Source: Micromonospora sp. 15K316
Lineage (GTDB): Bacteria; Actinomycetota; Actinomycetes; Mycobacteriales; Micromonosporaceae
Length of the DNA stretch: 64,000 bases
Direction of reading: 5' to 3'
NCBI RefSeq assembly: GCF_004348525.1
Contig: NZ_SMKG01000007.1
Location: forward strand, 1-64,000
The notes under the pieces were generated by a model. The model saw only the letters and a program-made list of their open reading frames with translations, did not search any database and was not told the DNA's origin. Position 1 is the first letter of the stretch, and every line of letters begins with the position of its first letter. Below are positions 11,665 through 18,799 of the stretch, piece after piece. The translations under genes and the position numbers were made by a program.

Positions 11665-12431
11665 CCGGCCACGGCGCCCCTCCGGCACCGGCCGACGAGC
11701 CGCCGGGCGAGCTGCGGAGGGGCCCGGCCGGGGAGGCGGCGAGCGAGGGCAGCGGCCCGCCGACGGCGTCGACCGCCACGACCGCGCGGGTGGTGCTCGC
11801 CGACGACCAGCCGGCGGTCCGGGCGGGACTGCGGCTGATCCTGACCGCCGCTGCGGACATCGACGTCGTCGGCGAGGCCGGTGACGGTGACGAGGCCGTA
11901 CGGCTCTGCCGCGAGTTGCGCCCGGACGTCGCGGTGCTCGACATCCGCATGCCGCGCCGGGACGGCGTCGCGGCGACCCGGGAGATCGTCGCCGGGGGGC
12001 TCGCCGACGTGCTGGTGCTCACCACCTTCGACCTCGACGAGTACGTCTTCGGCGCGCTGCGCGCCGGGGCCGCCGGCTTCCTGCTCAAGGACACCGACGC
12101 GGCCGGTCTGCTGGCGGCGGTGCGGGCGGTGGCCCGGGGCGAGGGTGTGATCGCGCCGGCGGTGACCCGGCGGCTGATCCGGGCCTTCGCCGCCACCGCC
12201 CCGGCCGCGAGCCGGACGGTCGTGGACGGGCTCACCCGGCGGGAGCGGGACGTCCTGTCCTGCCTCGGCCTCGGCCTGTCCAACCAGCAGATCGCCGACC
12301 GGCTGGCGATGGCGGAGAGCACCGCCAAGACCCACGTGAGCCGGATCCTGGCCAAGCTGGAGCTGCGCAGCCGGGTACAGGCGGCCATCCTGGCCCAGGA
12401 GTTGGGGCTGCCGGAGCCCCCGACCGGCTGA
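11661..12431 (+). CDS. NarL/FixJ-family response regulator
   Basis: DNA-binding partner of the kinase just upstream; the GTG start overlaps the kinase stop (GTGA), so the two are translationally coupled. A receiver domain spans roughly residues 42-160, with acidic residues in LADDQP, phospho-acceptor Asp94 in VLDIRMP, a T in LVLTTFD and Lys in FLLKDTD. A LuxR-type helix-turn-helix occupies the C-terminus (LTRRERDVLSCL, then ESTAKTHVSRILAKL). About 40 residues of Pro/Ala-rich sequence precede the receiver domain, which is unusual; an internal start is possible, but overlap with the kinase gene favours this one. The signal and targets are unknown. Confidence 0.93.
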   Translation: MTGHGAPPAPADEPPGELRRGPAGEAASEGSGPPTASTATTARVVLADDQPAVRAGLRLILTAAADIDVVGEAGDGDEAVRLCRELRPDVAVLDIRMPRRDGVAATREIVAGGLADVLVLTTFDLDEYVFGALRAGAAGFLLKDTDAAGLLAAVRAVARGEGVIAPAVTRRLIRAFAATAPAASRTVVDGLTRRERDVLSCLGLGLSNQQIADRLAMAESTAKTHVSRILAKLELRSRVQAAILAQELGLPEPPTG

Positions 12432-12519
12432 CCCCCCCCGGCCGGTGCCGCGCCGGTCGGCCCGCCCGAGCGGCGACCTCCGGCCCACCCGCCGGGGCGG
12501 CGCTGGTCAGGCCGTGTGT

Positions 12520-12525
12520 CAGGCT
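12520..12525 (+). promoter_or_regulatory. Putative -10 element of a leaderless fasR-type transcript
   Basis: The hexamer CAGGCT differs from the gltX hexamer TAGGCT by one base and has the same six-base spacing to a GTG (12532). No Shine-Dalgarno precedes that GTG. The first base departs from TAnnnT, so support is moderate. Confidence 0.35.
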
Positions 12526-12531
12526 GGTGTG

Positions 12532-13791
12532 GTGGGGAACGAGCCGGGCGACGGAGACTTGACGGCCACGCTGCGCCGCATCGAGCGGGCGGCGGGCGCG
12601 CTCGCCACGGCGAGCGTCGCCCGGATGGACGAGACGCTGCCCTGGTTCCGCGCCCTCCCGGCCGACCAGCGTTCCTGGGTCATGCTTGTCGCCCAGGCGG
12701 GTGTCCGCTCCCTGGTGCAGTGGCTCGGCTCCGGCGGTGGCAGCGCCGACAGCACCCAGGAGGTCTCCGACGAGGTCTTCGCGGCCGCCCCGCAGGCGCT
12801 GGCGCGCTCGATCACTCTCCAGCAGACGGTGGCACTGATCAAGGTGACCATCGACGTCGTGGAGGAGCAGGTGCCCCACCTCGCCGCGGAGGGCGAGCAG
12901 CAGCAGCTCCACGACGCGGTGCTGCGTTTCTCCCGGGAGATCGCCTTCGCCGCGGCCCGGGTGTACGCCCGGGCCGCCGAGTCGCGCGGCGCCTGGGACG
13001 CCCGGTTGCAGGCGCTGCTGGTGGACGCGCTGCTGCGGGGGGACTCGCCGGACGTCTTGGCCAGTCGCGCGGCCGCGTTGGGCTGGGCGGACGCCCCGCC
13101 GGTCGCGGTGGCGGTCGGACGTTCCCCGGGCGGAGAGGTCTCCGCCGTGCTGCACACCGTCTACCGGCAGGCCCGCCGGATCGGGGCCGAGGTGATCGGG
13201 GGCGTGCACGGGGACCGGCTGGTCGTCGTGCTCGGCGGCGCCGACGATCCGCTGGCGGCCACCCGGAAGCTGCTGAGCGCGTTCGGTGAGGGGCCGGTGG
13301 TGGTCGGCCCGGCGGTGCCGAGCCTCGACGCGGCGGCCGAGTCGGCCCGGGCCGCGCTGGCCGGCTTCCGGGCGGCTCCGGCCTGGCCGGGCGCTCCCCG
13401 GCCGGTGGCCGCCACCGAACTGCTGCCGGAGCGGGCCCTCGCGGGGGACGCGGAGGCCCGCCGGCGACTGCGGCACGACGTGTACGGGGTGCTGATCCGC
13501 GCCGGCGGCGAGCTGCTGGAGACGTTGGACGCCTTCTTCGCCGCCGGTGGCACGTTGGAGAGTGCCGCGCGGGCGCTCTTCGTGCACCCGAACACCGTGC
13601 GGTACCGGCTGCGCCGGATCGCCGAGGTGACCGGGTTGTCGCCGCTCACCGCACGGGACGCCTTCGCGCTCCAGGTGGCGTTGACGGTCGGCCGGCTCGA
13701 CCCGGTGGCCCCGCCAGTCCCAACTCAGACAATGGGCTCAACTTCCGGCAAAACCTCACAGACAGGTGATGATCACCGCCGATCTTTGTAG
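12532..13791 (+). CDS. fasR: PucR-family regulator of fatty-acid synthesis (FasR-like)
   Basis: Likely transcriptional activator of the adjacent fabD-fabH-acpP-fabF genes, the role shown for Streptomyces FasR at the same locus. The roughly 419-residue product has an N-terminal helical domain, a central GGDEF-like PucR domain, and a C-terminal PucR helix-turn-helix with the hallmark VHPNTVRYRLRRIAEVTG. Two adjacent GTG codons (12529, 12532) can start it; 12532 is preferred because a -10-like hexamer is spaced as in other leaderless genes here. A perfect 13-bp palindrome lies inside its 3' end, 93 bases before the fabD start, and is a candidate operator. Confidence 0.9.
   Translation: MGNEPGDGDLTATLRRIERAAGALATASVARMDETLPWFRALPADQRSWVMLVAQAGVRSLVQWLGSGGGSADSTQEVSDEVFAAAPQALARSITLQQTVALIKVTIDVVEEQVPHLAAEGEQQQLHDAVLRFSREIAFAAARVYARAAESRGAWDARLQALLVDALLRGDSPDVLASRAAALGWADAPPVAVAVGRSPGGEVSAVLHTVYRQARRIGAEVIGGVHGDRLVVVLGGADDPLAATRKLLSAFGEGPVVVGPAVPSLDAAAESARAALAGFRAAPAWPGAPRPVAATELLPERALAGDAEARRRLRHDVYGVLIRAGGELLETLDAFFAAGGTLESAARALFVHPNTVRYRLRRIAEVTGLSPLTARDAFALQVALTVGRLDPVAPPVPTQTMGSTSGKTSQTGDDHRRSL
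13765..13777. promoter_or_regulatory. Perfect 13-bp palindrome upstream of fabD (candidate operator)
   Basis: GGTGATGATCACC is a perfect 6-1-6 dyad within the last codons of the fasR-like gene and about 20 bases upstream of a possible -35. Position and symmetry suit a regulator site for the fab operon, with FasR as the obvious candidate. This is inference; the site has not been matched to a published consensus. Confidence 0.35.
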
Positions 13792-13814
13792 GATCCCGCC
13801 AAAGGTTCTAGTGT
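13785..13814 (+). promoter_or_regulatory. Candidate fab operon promoter
   Basis: TTTGTA at 13785-13790 and TAGTGT at 13809-13814 are separated by 18 bases and lie 55 bases before the fabD start, in a locally A/T-richer stretch. This is a plausible -35/-10 pair for the fab operon, read by eye only. Confidence 0.4.
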
Positions 13815-13869
13815 GGTTTGGTCGGGGGCGGCACAGCGCTACCCGCGCGTATCCGGAAGAGTCGTAGTC

Positions 13870-14796
13870 GTGCTGGCCGTACTTTCCCCCGGGCAGGGTT
13901 CCCAGAAGCCCGGCTTCCTGACCCCCTGGTTGGACCTGCCCGGCGCTGAGGCGCGACTGCGCTGGTTCTCCGCGCTCACCGGCGTCGACCTGGTGCACCT
14001 CGGCACGGCGGCCGACGCCGACGAGATCAAGGACACCGCCCGTACCCAGCCGCTGCTGGTGGCGGCCGCGCTGCTCGCCGCCGAGCACCTGCCGATGCAG
14101 GACGTGCGGGTCACCGCCGGGCACAGCGTCGGCGAGCTCGGCGCCGCCGCCCTCGCCGGCGTGCTCTCCGCCGAGGCCGCGATCACGCTGGCCGGCGTAC
14201 GCGGCCGGGAGATGGCCGCCGCCTGCGCGCTGGAGCCGACCGGGATGGCCGCCGTGCTGGGCGGGGACCCCGACGGGGTGGTCGCCGCGATCGAGGCGCA
14301 CCAGCTCTACCCCGCCAACCGCAACGGCACCGGCCAGATCGTCGCCGCCGGGGCGCTGGAGAACCTCGACAAGCTCGCCGCCGAGCCGCCCGCGAAGGCC
14401 CGGATCATCCGCCTCCAGGTGGCCGGCGCGTTCCACACCCCGTACATGGCGCCAGCGGAGAACGCGCTCGCCGCGGTGGCCGGCGGGATCACTCCGGCCG
14501 ACCCGGCCCGCGTCCTGCTCTCCAACCTCGACGGCACCGCCGTCGCGCACGGCGGGGAGCTGGTGCAGCGCCTGGTCCGCCAGGTCACCGCCCCGGTCCG
14601 CTGGGACCTCTGCATGCGTACGCTCGCCGACCTCGGCGTCACCGGGGTTATCGAACTGCCGCCGGCCGGCACGCTGGCCGGGCTGATCAAGCGGGAGTTC
14701 AAGGGCGGCAACGCGCCGGAGATCGTCACGCTGAACACCCCGGACGACCTGCCCGCCGCGCGCGACCTGATCGCGCGGGTCGGCGGGGAGCGGTGA
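13870..14796 (+). CDS. fabD: Malonyl-CoA:ACP transacylase
   Basis: Transfers malonate from CoA to acyl carrier protein, supplying the extender unit for type II fatty-acid synthesis. The 308-residue enzyme shows the family start LSPGQGSQ, the active-site Ser86 in GHSVGE and the catalytic His189 in GAFHTPYM. The GTG at 13870 is chosen because VLAVLSPGQGSQ is where FabD proteins begin and a GGAAGAG ribosome site lies upstream; 19 extra in-frame codons upstream are not FabD-like. First gene of the fabD-fabH-acpP-fabF operon. Its stop codon lies inside a short repeated element in the following gap. Confidence 0.96.
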   Translation: MLAVLSPGQGSQKPGFLTPWLDLPGAEARLRWFSALTGVDLVHLGTAADADEIKDTARTQPLLVAAALLAAEHLPMQDVRVTAGHSVGELGAAALAGVLSAEAAITLAGVRGREMAAACALEPTGMAAVLGGDPDGVVAAIEAHQLYPANRNGTGQIVAAGALENLDKLAAEPPAKARIIRLQVAGAFHTPYMAPAENALAAVAGGITPADPARVLLSNLDGTAVAHGGELVQRLVRQVTAPVRWDLCMRTLADLGVTGVIELPPAGTLAGLIKREFKGGNAPEIVTLNTPDDLPAARDLIARVGGER

Positions 14797-14904
14797 GCGC
14801 GAGCAACGAGCCGGGACCGCGGATCCCGCGGTCCCGAACGAACGACACCACGGCGAGCGCGAGGAATGAGACGATCCCGCGGGCCCCGCAGTCGCGAACG
14901 AAAG
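14795..14904. repeat. Imperfect ~60-bp tandem duplication in the fabD-fabH gap
   Basis: Two related units start with GAGCGCGAG (14795 and 14855) and end with CGAACGAA, offset by 60 bases. Unit one holds a perfect 10-bp hairpin (GGGACCGCGG, 14813-14822, pairing with 14826-14835, three-base loop). Unit two keeps only part of it (CCCGCGGGCC). The fabD stop TGA is part of the first unit. This looks like an actinobacterial intergenic repeat element, with possible RNA-stability or attenuation function between fabD and fabH. Confidence 0.6.
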
Positions 14905-14914
14905 GCAGGAACTG

Positions 14915-15859
14915 ATGGCCGGAAGCCGGATCGTCGCCCTGGGGCACTACCAGCCCTCGCGGGTCGTCACCAACGACGAGCTCGCCCAGATGGTCGACAC
15001 GAGCGACGAGTGGATCCGCGACCGGGTCGGCATCGCCACCCGACGGATCGCCGGTGACGAGACGGTGGCCGACATGGCCGCCGCCGCCGCCGGCAAGGCG
15101 CTGGCGAACTCCGGCCTCACCGCCGCCGACATCGACCTGGTCGTGGTCGCCACCTGCACGTCGGTCGACCGCAGCCCGAACGTGGCCTGCCGGGTCGCCG
15201 CCAAGCTCGGCGTCAACGCGCCCGGGGCGTACGACATCAACACCGCCTGCTCGGGCTTCTCGTACGCGCTGGGCACCGTCGACCACGCGATCCGGGCCGG
15301 TGCGGCGCGCAACGCGATCGTCATCGGCGCGGAGAAGCTCTCCGACTTCACCGACTGGACCGACCGCTCGACCTGCATCATCTTCGGCGACGGCGCGGGC
15401 GCCGCGGTCGTGACCGCCACCGGTGACGACGAGCCCACCGGAGTCGGCCCGGTGCTCTGGGGCTCCGTGCCCGAGAAGAGCGACGCGGTCCGGATCGAGG
15501 GCTGGCGCGCGTACGTGCAGCAGGAGGGCCAGACGGTCTTCCGCTGGGCGACGACCGCGCTCGCCCCGCTGGCGCTGCAGGCCTGCGAGCGGGCCGGGGT
15601 GGCCCCGTCGGAGCTGGCCGCGTTCGTGCCGCACCAGGCGAACGCCCGGATCATCGACGGCATCGCGAAGCGGCTCGACATCCCCGACGCGATCATCGCG
15701 AAGGACATCGTCGAGTCCGGCAACACCTCGGCGGCGAGCGTGCCGCTGGCCCTCTCCAAGCTCGTCGAGCGACGGGAGATCCCGTCCGGGGCCCCGGTGC
15801 TGCTCTTCGGCTTCGGCGGTGGCCTGACCTACGCGGGTCAGGTCGTCCGCTGCCCTTGA
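14915..15859 (+). CDS. fabH: 3-oxoacyl-ACP synthase III
   Basis: Starts each fatty-acid chain by condensing a CoA-linked primer (in actinobacteria typically branched) with malonyl-ACP. The 314-residue protein carries the full Cys-His-Asn triad: Cys112 in NTACSGF, His240 in FVPHQANAR and Asn270 in ESGNTSAAS. The ATG at 14915 follows AAGGCAGGA. The 118-base gap from fabD contains a duplicated element with a hairpin, so fabH dosage could be tuned separately from fabD. This gene order is conserved in Streptomyces and relatives. Confidence 0.97.
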   Translation: MAGSRIVALGHYQPSRVVTNDELAQMVDTSDEWIRDRVGIATRRIAGDETVADMAAAAAGKALANSGLTAADIDLVVVATCTSVDRSPNVACRVAAKLGVNAPGAYDINTACSGFSYALGTVDHAIRAGAARNAIVIGAEKLSDFTDWTDRSTCIIFGDGAGAAVVTATGDDEPTGVGPVLWGSVPEKSDAVRIEGWRAYVQQEGQTVFRWATTALAPLALQACERAGVAPSELAAFVPHQANARIIDGIAKRLDIPDAIIAKDIVESGNTSAASVPLALSKLVERREIPSGAPVLLFGFGGGLTYAGQVVRCP

Positions 15860-15945
15860 GACCCGACTCGGCGCGCAGCGTCGAGGCGAAACGTCGGCGG
15901 CGAGGCCGCCCGACGAGATCAACCCGATGAGAGGAACCGACAGTA

Positions 15946-16185
15946 ATGACCCGTGAAGAGATCACCGCCGGCCTCGCCGAGATCCTCGAGGAGGTTGCCG
16001 GGGTGAACCCGGACGACGTGGCCGAGGGGAAGTCCTTCACCGACGACCTGGACGTCGACTCGCTCTCCATGGTGGAGGTCGTGGTGGCGGCCGAGGAGAA
16101 GTTCGGCGTCAAGATCCCGGACAACGAGGTGCAGAACCTCAAGACCGTCGGTGACGCGGTCAGCTACATCGAGGCGCAGTCCTGA
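15946..16185 (+). CDS. acpP: Acyl carrier protein of fatty-acid synthesis
   Basis: The 79-residue four-helix carrier holds the growing acyl chain on a phosphopantetheine arm attached to Ser39 in the DVDSLSMVEV motif. Acidic residues dominate helix II, as expected for docking to the Fab enzymes. The ATG is preceded by GAGAGGAACC. It lies 86 bases after fabH and two bases before the fabF start, inside the operon. Confidence 0.97.
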   Translation: MTREEITAGLAEILEEVAGVNPDDVAEGKSFTDDLDVDSLSMVEVVVAAEEKFGVKIPDNEVQNLKTVGDAVSYIEAQS

Positions 16186-16187
16186 TC

Positions 16188-17414
16188 ATGACTCGCCCCG
16201 ACGTCGTCGTCACCGGGCTCGGCGCGACGACCCCGCTCGGCGGGGACGTCGCGTCGACCTGGGACGCCATGGTCGCCGGCCGCTCCGGGGTGAGCCCGCT
16301 CACCCAGGAGTGGGCGGCGCAACTGCCGGTCCAGATCGCCGCGCAGCTCGCCGTCGAGCCCTCGGAGGTGCTGGACCGCGTCCGGCTGCGCCGGCTGGAC
16401 CGCTCCGAGGCGATCGCCCTCATCGCGGCGCAGCAGGCCTGGGCGGACGCCGGGCTGGCCGACTCCGGGCTGGACCCGGAGCGGCTGGCGGTGAGCGTCG
16501 GCTCCGGCATCGGTGGCGCGACCACCCTGCTCGCCCAGGACGACATCCTCGAGGCGTCCGGCCCGCGCCGGGTGTCTCCGCACACCGTGCCGATGCTGAT
16601 GCCGAACGGCCCGGCCGCCTGGGTCGGGATCGAGGTCGGCGCCAAGGCCGGCGTGCACTCGATGGCCAGCGCCTGCGCGACCGGTGCGGAGGCGATCGCG
16701 CTCGGCCTGGACATCATCCGGTCCGGCCGGGCCGACGTGGTGGTCGCCGGTGGCACCGAGGCCGTCGTCCATCCGCTGCCGATCGCCGGCTTCGCCTCCA
16801 TGCGGGCGATGTCCACCCGCAACGACGAGCCGGAGAAGGCCTCCCGGCCGTGGGACAAGGGTCGGGACGGCTTCGTCCTCGGCGAGGGCGCGGGTGTCCT
16901 CGTCCTGGAGCGGGCCGATCACGCGGCTGCCCGTGGGGCCCGCGTGTACGCCCGGGTGGCCGGCGCCGGCATCACCTCCGACGCGTTCGACATCGTCCAG
17001 CCGCACAACGAGGGCGAGGGCGCGATCCGGGCGATCTCGAAGGCGATCGCCGACTCGGGTGTCGCCAAGCAGGACATCGTGCACGTCAACGCGCACGCCA
17101 CGTCGACCCCGATCGGCGACATGCTGGAGATCGGCGCGCTGCGCAAGGCGCTCGGCGACCACCCGGTGCTCTCCGCGACCAAGTCGATGACCGGGCACCT
17201 GCTCGGCGCGGCCGGCGCGCTCGAGTCGATCGCCACCATTCTCGCCATCCGCGACGGTGTCGTCCCGCCGACGATCAACCTCGACGACCCGGACGAGGCC
17301 CTCACCCTGGACGTGGCCGCGCACAAGGCGCGCACCATGGAGATCCCCGCCGCGCTGAACAACGCGTTCGGCTTCGGTGGACACAACGTGGCGCTCGTCT
17401 TCACGCGGGCCTGA
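16188..17414 (+). CDS. fabF: 3-oxoacyl-ACP synthase II
   Basis: Elongating condensing enzyme that extends acyl-ACP with malonyl-ACP. The 408-residue protein has the Cys-His-His triad: Cys163 in SACATGAEA, His303 in NAHATSTPIGD and His337 in MTGHLLGAAGA. It starts two bases after acpP, so the two are tightly coupled. A strong terminator about 60 bases downstream ends the operon. Neither sequence nor neighbours suggest a polyketide pathway; there is no chain-length factor or second KS. Confidence 0.97.
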   Translation: MTRPDVVVTGLGATTPLGGDVASTWDAMVAGRSGVSPLTQEWAAQLPVQIAAQLAVEPSEVLDRVRLRRLDRSEAIALIAAQQAWADAGLADSGLDPERLAVSVGSGIGGATTLLAQDDILEASGPRRVSPHTVPMLMPNGPAAWVGIEVGAKAGVHSMASACATGAEAIALGLDIIRSGRADVVVAGGTEAVVHPLPIAGFASMRAMSTRNDEPEKASRPWDKGRDGFVLGEGAGVLVLERADHAAARGARVYARVAGAGITSDAFDIVQPHNEGEGAIRAISKAIADSGVAKQDIVHVNAHATSTPIGDMLEIGALRKALGDHPVLSATKSMTGHLLGAAGALESIATILAIRDGVVPPTINLDDPDEALTLDVAAHKARTMEIPAALNNAFGFGGHNVALVFTRA

Positions 17415-17472
17415 GCAGAGTCCGGGCGCCAAGCGCCCACCGCGACACCCCCGGTAACGACTGGTACCCGTC

Positions 17473-17503
17473 GAGGGCCCGCGCTCAGTGAGCGCGGGCC
17501 CTC
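17473..17503 (+). terminator. Terminator of the fab operon
   Basis: GAGGGCCCGCGCT pairs perfectly with 17491-17503 across a five-base loop (15-bp symmetry counting the loop-proximal bases), between fabF and a converging small gene. It probably serves both strands. Confidence 0.8.
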
Positions 17504-17511
17504 TCCCGTCG

Positions 17512-17730
17512 TCAGCCCTGGTTGCGCGGGTGTCGCCGCGCGGTCCGCTCGTTGCCTCGACGGTAGTTGCCGGTCCACCGCGCCATCACCGGCTGCGGGT
17601 CGTCGCCGACCTCGGCGAGGAACCTCGCGGCCCGACCGCCGCGCAGGGTGGCGGCGGCCCGCCCGTGGTGCCAGATCACCACGGTGCCGTCGGCCCGTTC
17701 GACGTACCGGAATCCCTGCGCCTGCGCCAT
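17512..17730 (-). CDS. Small basic conserved-type hypothetical protein (72 aa)
   Basis: The frame is open further upstream, but sequence beyond residue 1 (MAQAQGFRYVERADGTVV) is low-complexity and overlaps the MerR promoter, so I use the ATG at 17730. The product has an alternating strand-like start (FRYVERADGTVVIWHHGR), a helix (RGGRAARFLAEVGD), the segment QPVMARWTGNYRRGNERTA and a basic end (RRHPRNQG). The compact domain and basic tail suggest nucleic-acid binding, but this is inference. Several actinobacteria carry a similar small protein from memory; I cannot name a family. Convergent with fabF, sharing its terminator hairpin. Confidence 0.65.
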   Translation of the reverse strand: MAQAQGFRYVERADGTVVIWHHGRAAATLRGGRAARFLAEVGDDPQPVMARWTGNYRRGNERTARRHPRNQG

Positions 17731-17786
17731 CCGGTGAGGGTGCCAGGACACCCCGGAGGGCGCGACCCGATTCTCCGCCGGTCGGG

Positions 17787-17815
17787 TTGACTCTCCAGTG
17801 GCTGGAGACGGGAGG
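17787..17815 (+). promoter_or_regulatory. Candidate MerR-type operator/promoter
   Basis: TTGACT (-35-like, 17787-17792) abuts a dyad, CTCCAG (17793-17798) and CTGGAG (17802-17807) with a three-base centre, directly before the MerR gene. MerR regulators bind dyads located between -35 and -10, so autoregulation is plausible. The weak point is the -10: a 19-base spacer would put it inside the GGGAGG ribosome site. Confidence 0.4.
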
Positions 17816-17824
17816 CTGACCGCT

Positions 17825-18724
17825 GTGAACGACCGCACCGACCTGCTCGGCATCGGGGAACTCGCCCGCCGGACCGGTCTCACCGTCCGGACCATCCGGT
17901 TCTGGTCCGACCTGGGGCTGCTGCCGCCGACCGCCCGTTCGGCAGCCGGCTACCGGCGCTACGACGCGGCCGCGGTGGCCCGGCTGGAGCTGCTGAGCAG
18001 CCTGCGGGAACTGGGCATCGGTCTGGACGACGTGCGCCGGATCCTGGACCGGCAGGCGAGCGTGCAGGACGTGGCGCGGGCGCACCTGCGGGCGACGGAC
18101 GCGGAAATCCGTACGCTGCGACTGCGCCGGGCGGTGCTGCGGTCGGTCACCCGACGTGGCAGTACGACCGAGGAGTTGAGACTCATGAACGACCTGGCCC
18201 GGCTCTCCGCGCGGGAGCGGCAGCAGATCATCGACGACTTCGTGGCCGAGGTGTTCGCCGACGTGGACGGCCCCCCGGCCGGGCTGGCGCAGGCCATGCG
18301 GGCACTCCCCGCGGAACTGCCCGACGAGCCCACCGACGAGGAGGTGGACGCCTGGCTGGAGCTGGCCGAACTGGTCGCCGACCCGGACTTCCGCCGCCGG
18401 GTACGCGAGATGGCGGTGGCCGGGACGACCGACGAGCCGCCGCCACCGCCGGAGCCGATGACGAGACTCGAACTGGCCCGGGCGGCCCTGACGGCCGGGA
18501 TCGAGCCGGCCTCGCCGGAGGGGCAGGCGGTGCTCGACGAGCTGGTGGACCCGTCGCTCACCCCGCAGGGGCGGCGGGAGCTGGCCGACGCTCTCGCCAC
18601 CTTCACCGACCGGCGCGTCGAGCGGTACTGGCAGCTGATCGGGGTGCTCAACGGCCGGGAGCAGTTCCCGCCCGCCGTACCGCCGGTGGAGTGGCTGATC
18701 GCGGCGCTGCGCACGCCGCGTTGA
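17825..18724 (+). CDS. MerR-family transcriptional regulator
   Basis: The 299-residue regulator begins with a MerR winged helix (LLGIGELARRTGLTVRTIRFWSD, wing AGYRRYDAAAVARL) followed by a dimerisation helix. A long acidic C-terminal region (about residues 115-299) shows no Cys cluster for metal sensing; it may bind a small molecule, or belong to the TipA/BmrR-like group with an unassigned effector domain. The GTG at 17825 has a GGGAGG ribosome site nine bases upstream. A dyad typical of MerR operators lies just before it. Its target beyond itself is not evident; the next gene has its own promoter. Confidence 0.9.
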   Translation: MNDRTDLLGIGELARRTGLTVRTIRFWSDLGLLPPTARSAAGYRRYDAAAVARLELLSSLRELGIGLDDVRRILDRQASVQDVARAHLRATDAEIRTLRLRRAVLRSVTRRGSTTEELRLMNDLARLSARERQQIIDDFVAEVFADVDGPPAGLAQAMRALPAELPDEPTDEEVDAWLELAELVADPDFRRRVREMAVAGTTDEPPPPPEPMTRLELARAALTAGIEPASPEGQAVLDELVDPSLTPQGRRELADALATFTDRRVERYWQLIGVLNGREQFPPAVPPVEWLIAALRTPR

Positions 18725-18787
18725 CGGCCCGGCGGACGCGCCGCCGGCGGTTCGCCTTCCCGTTGCTCAGGCGTCGAATCGAATGGC

Positions 18788-18793
18788 TACGAT
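18788..18793 (+). promoter_or_regulatory. Putative -10 element of a leaderless transcript (RCK protein)
   Basis: TACGAT matches TAnnnT and lies exactly six bases before the GTG at 18800, with no Shine-Dalgarno in between. Confidence 0.55.
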
Positions 18794-18799
18794 GCCGGC

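Noticed and set aside
12445..17414. Secondary-metabolite (polyketide) cluster around FabF/FabH
   Set aside because: The KS, KAS III, ACP and MAT set is in the conserved housekeeping order with a FasR-type regulator; there is no second KS, chain-length factor, cyclase or tailoring gene.
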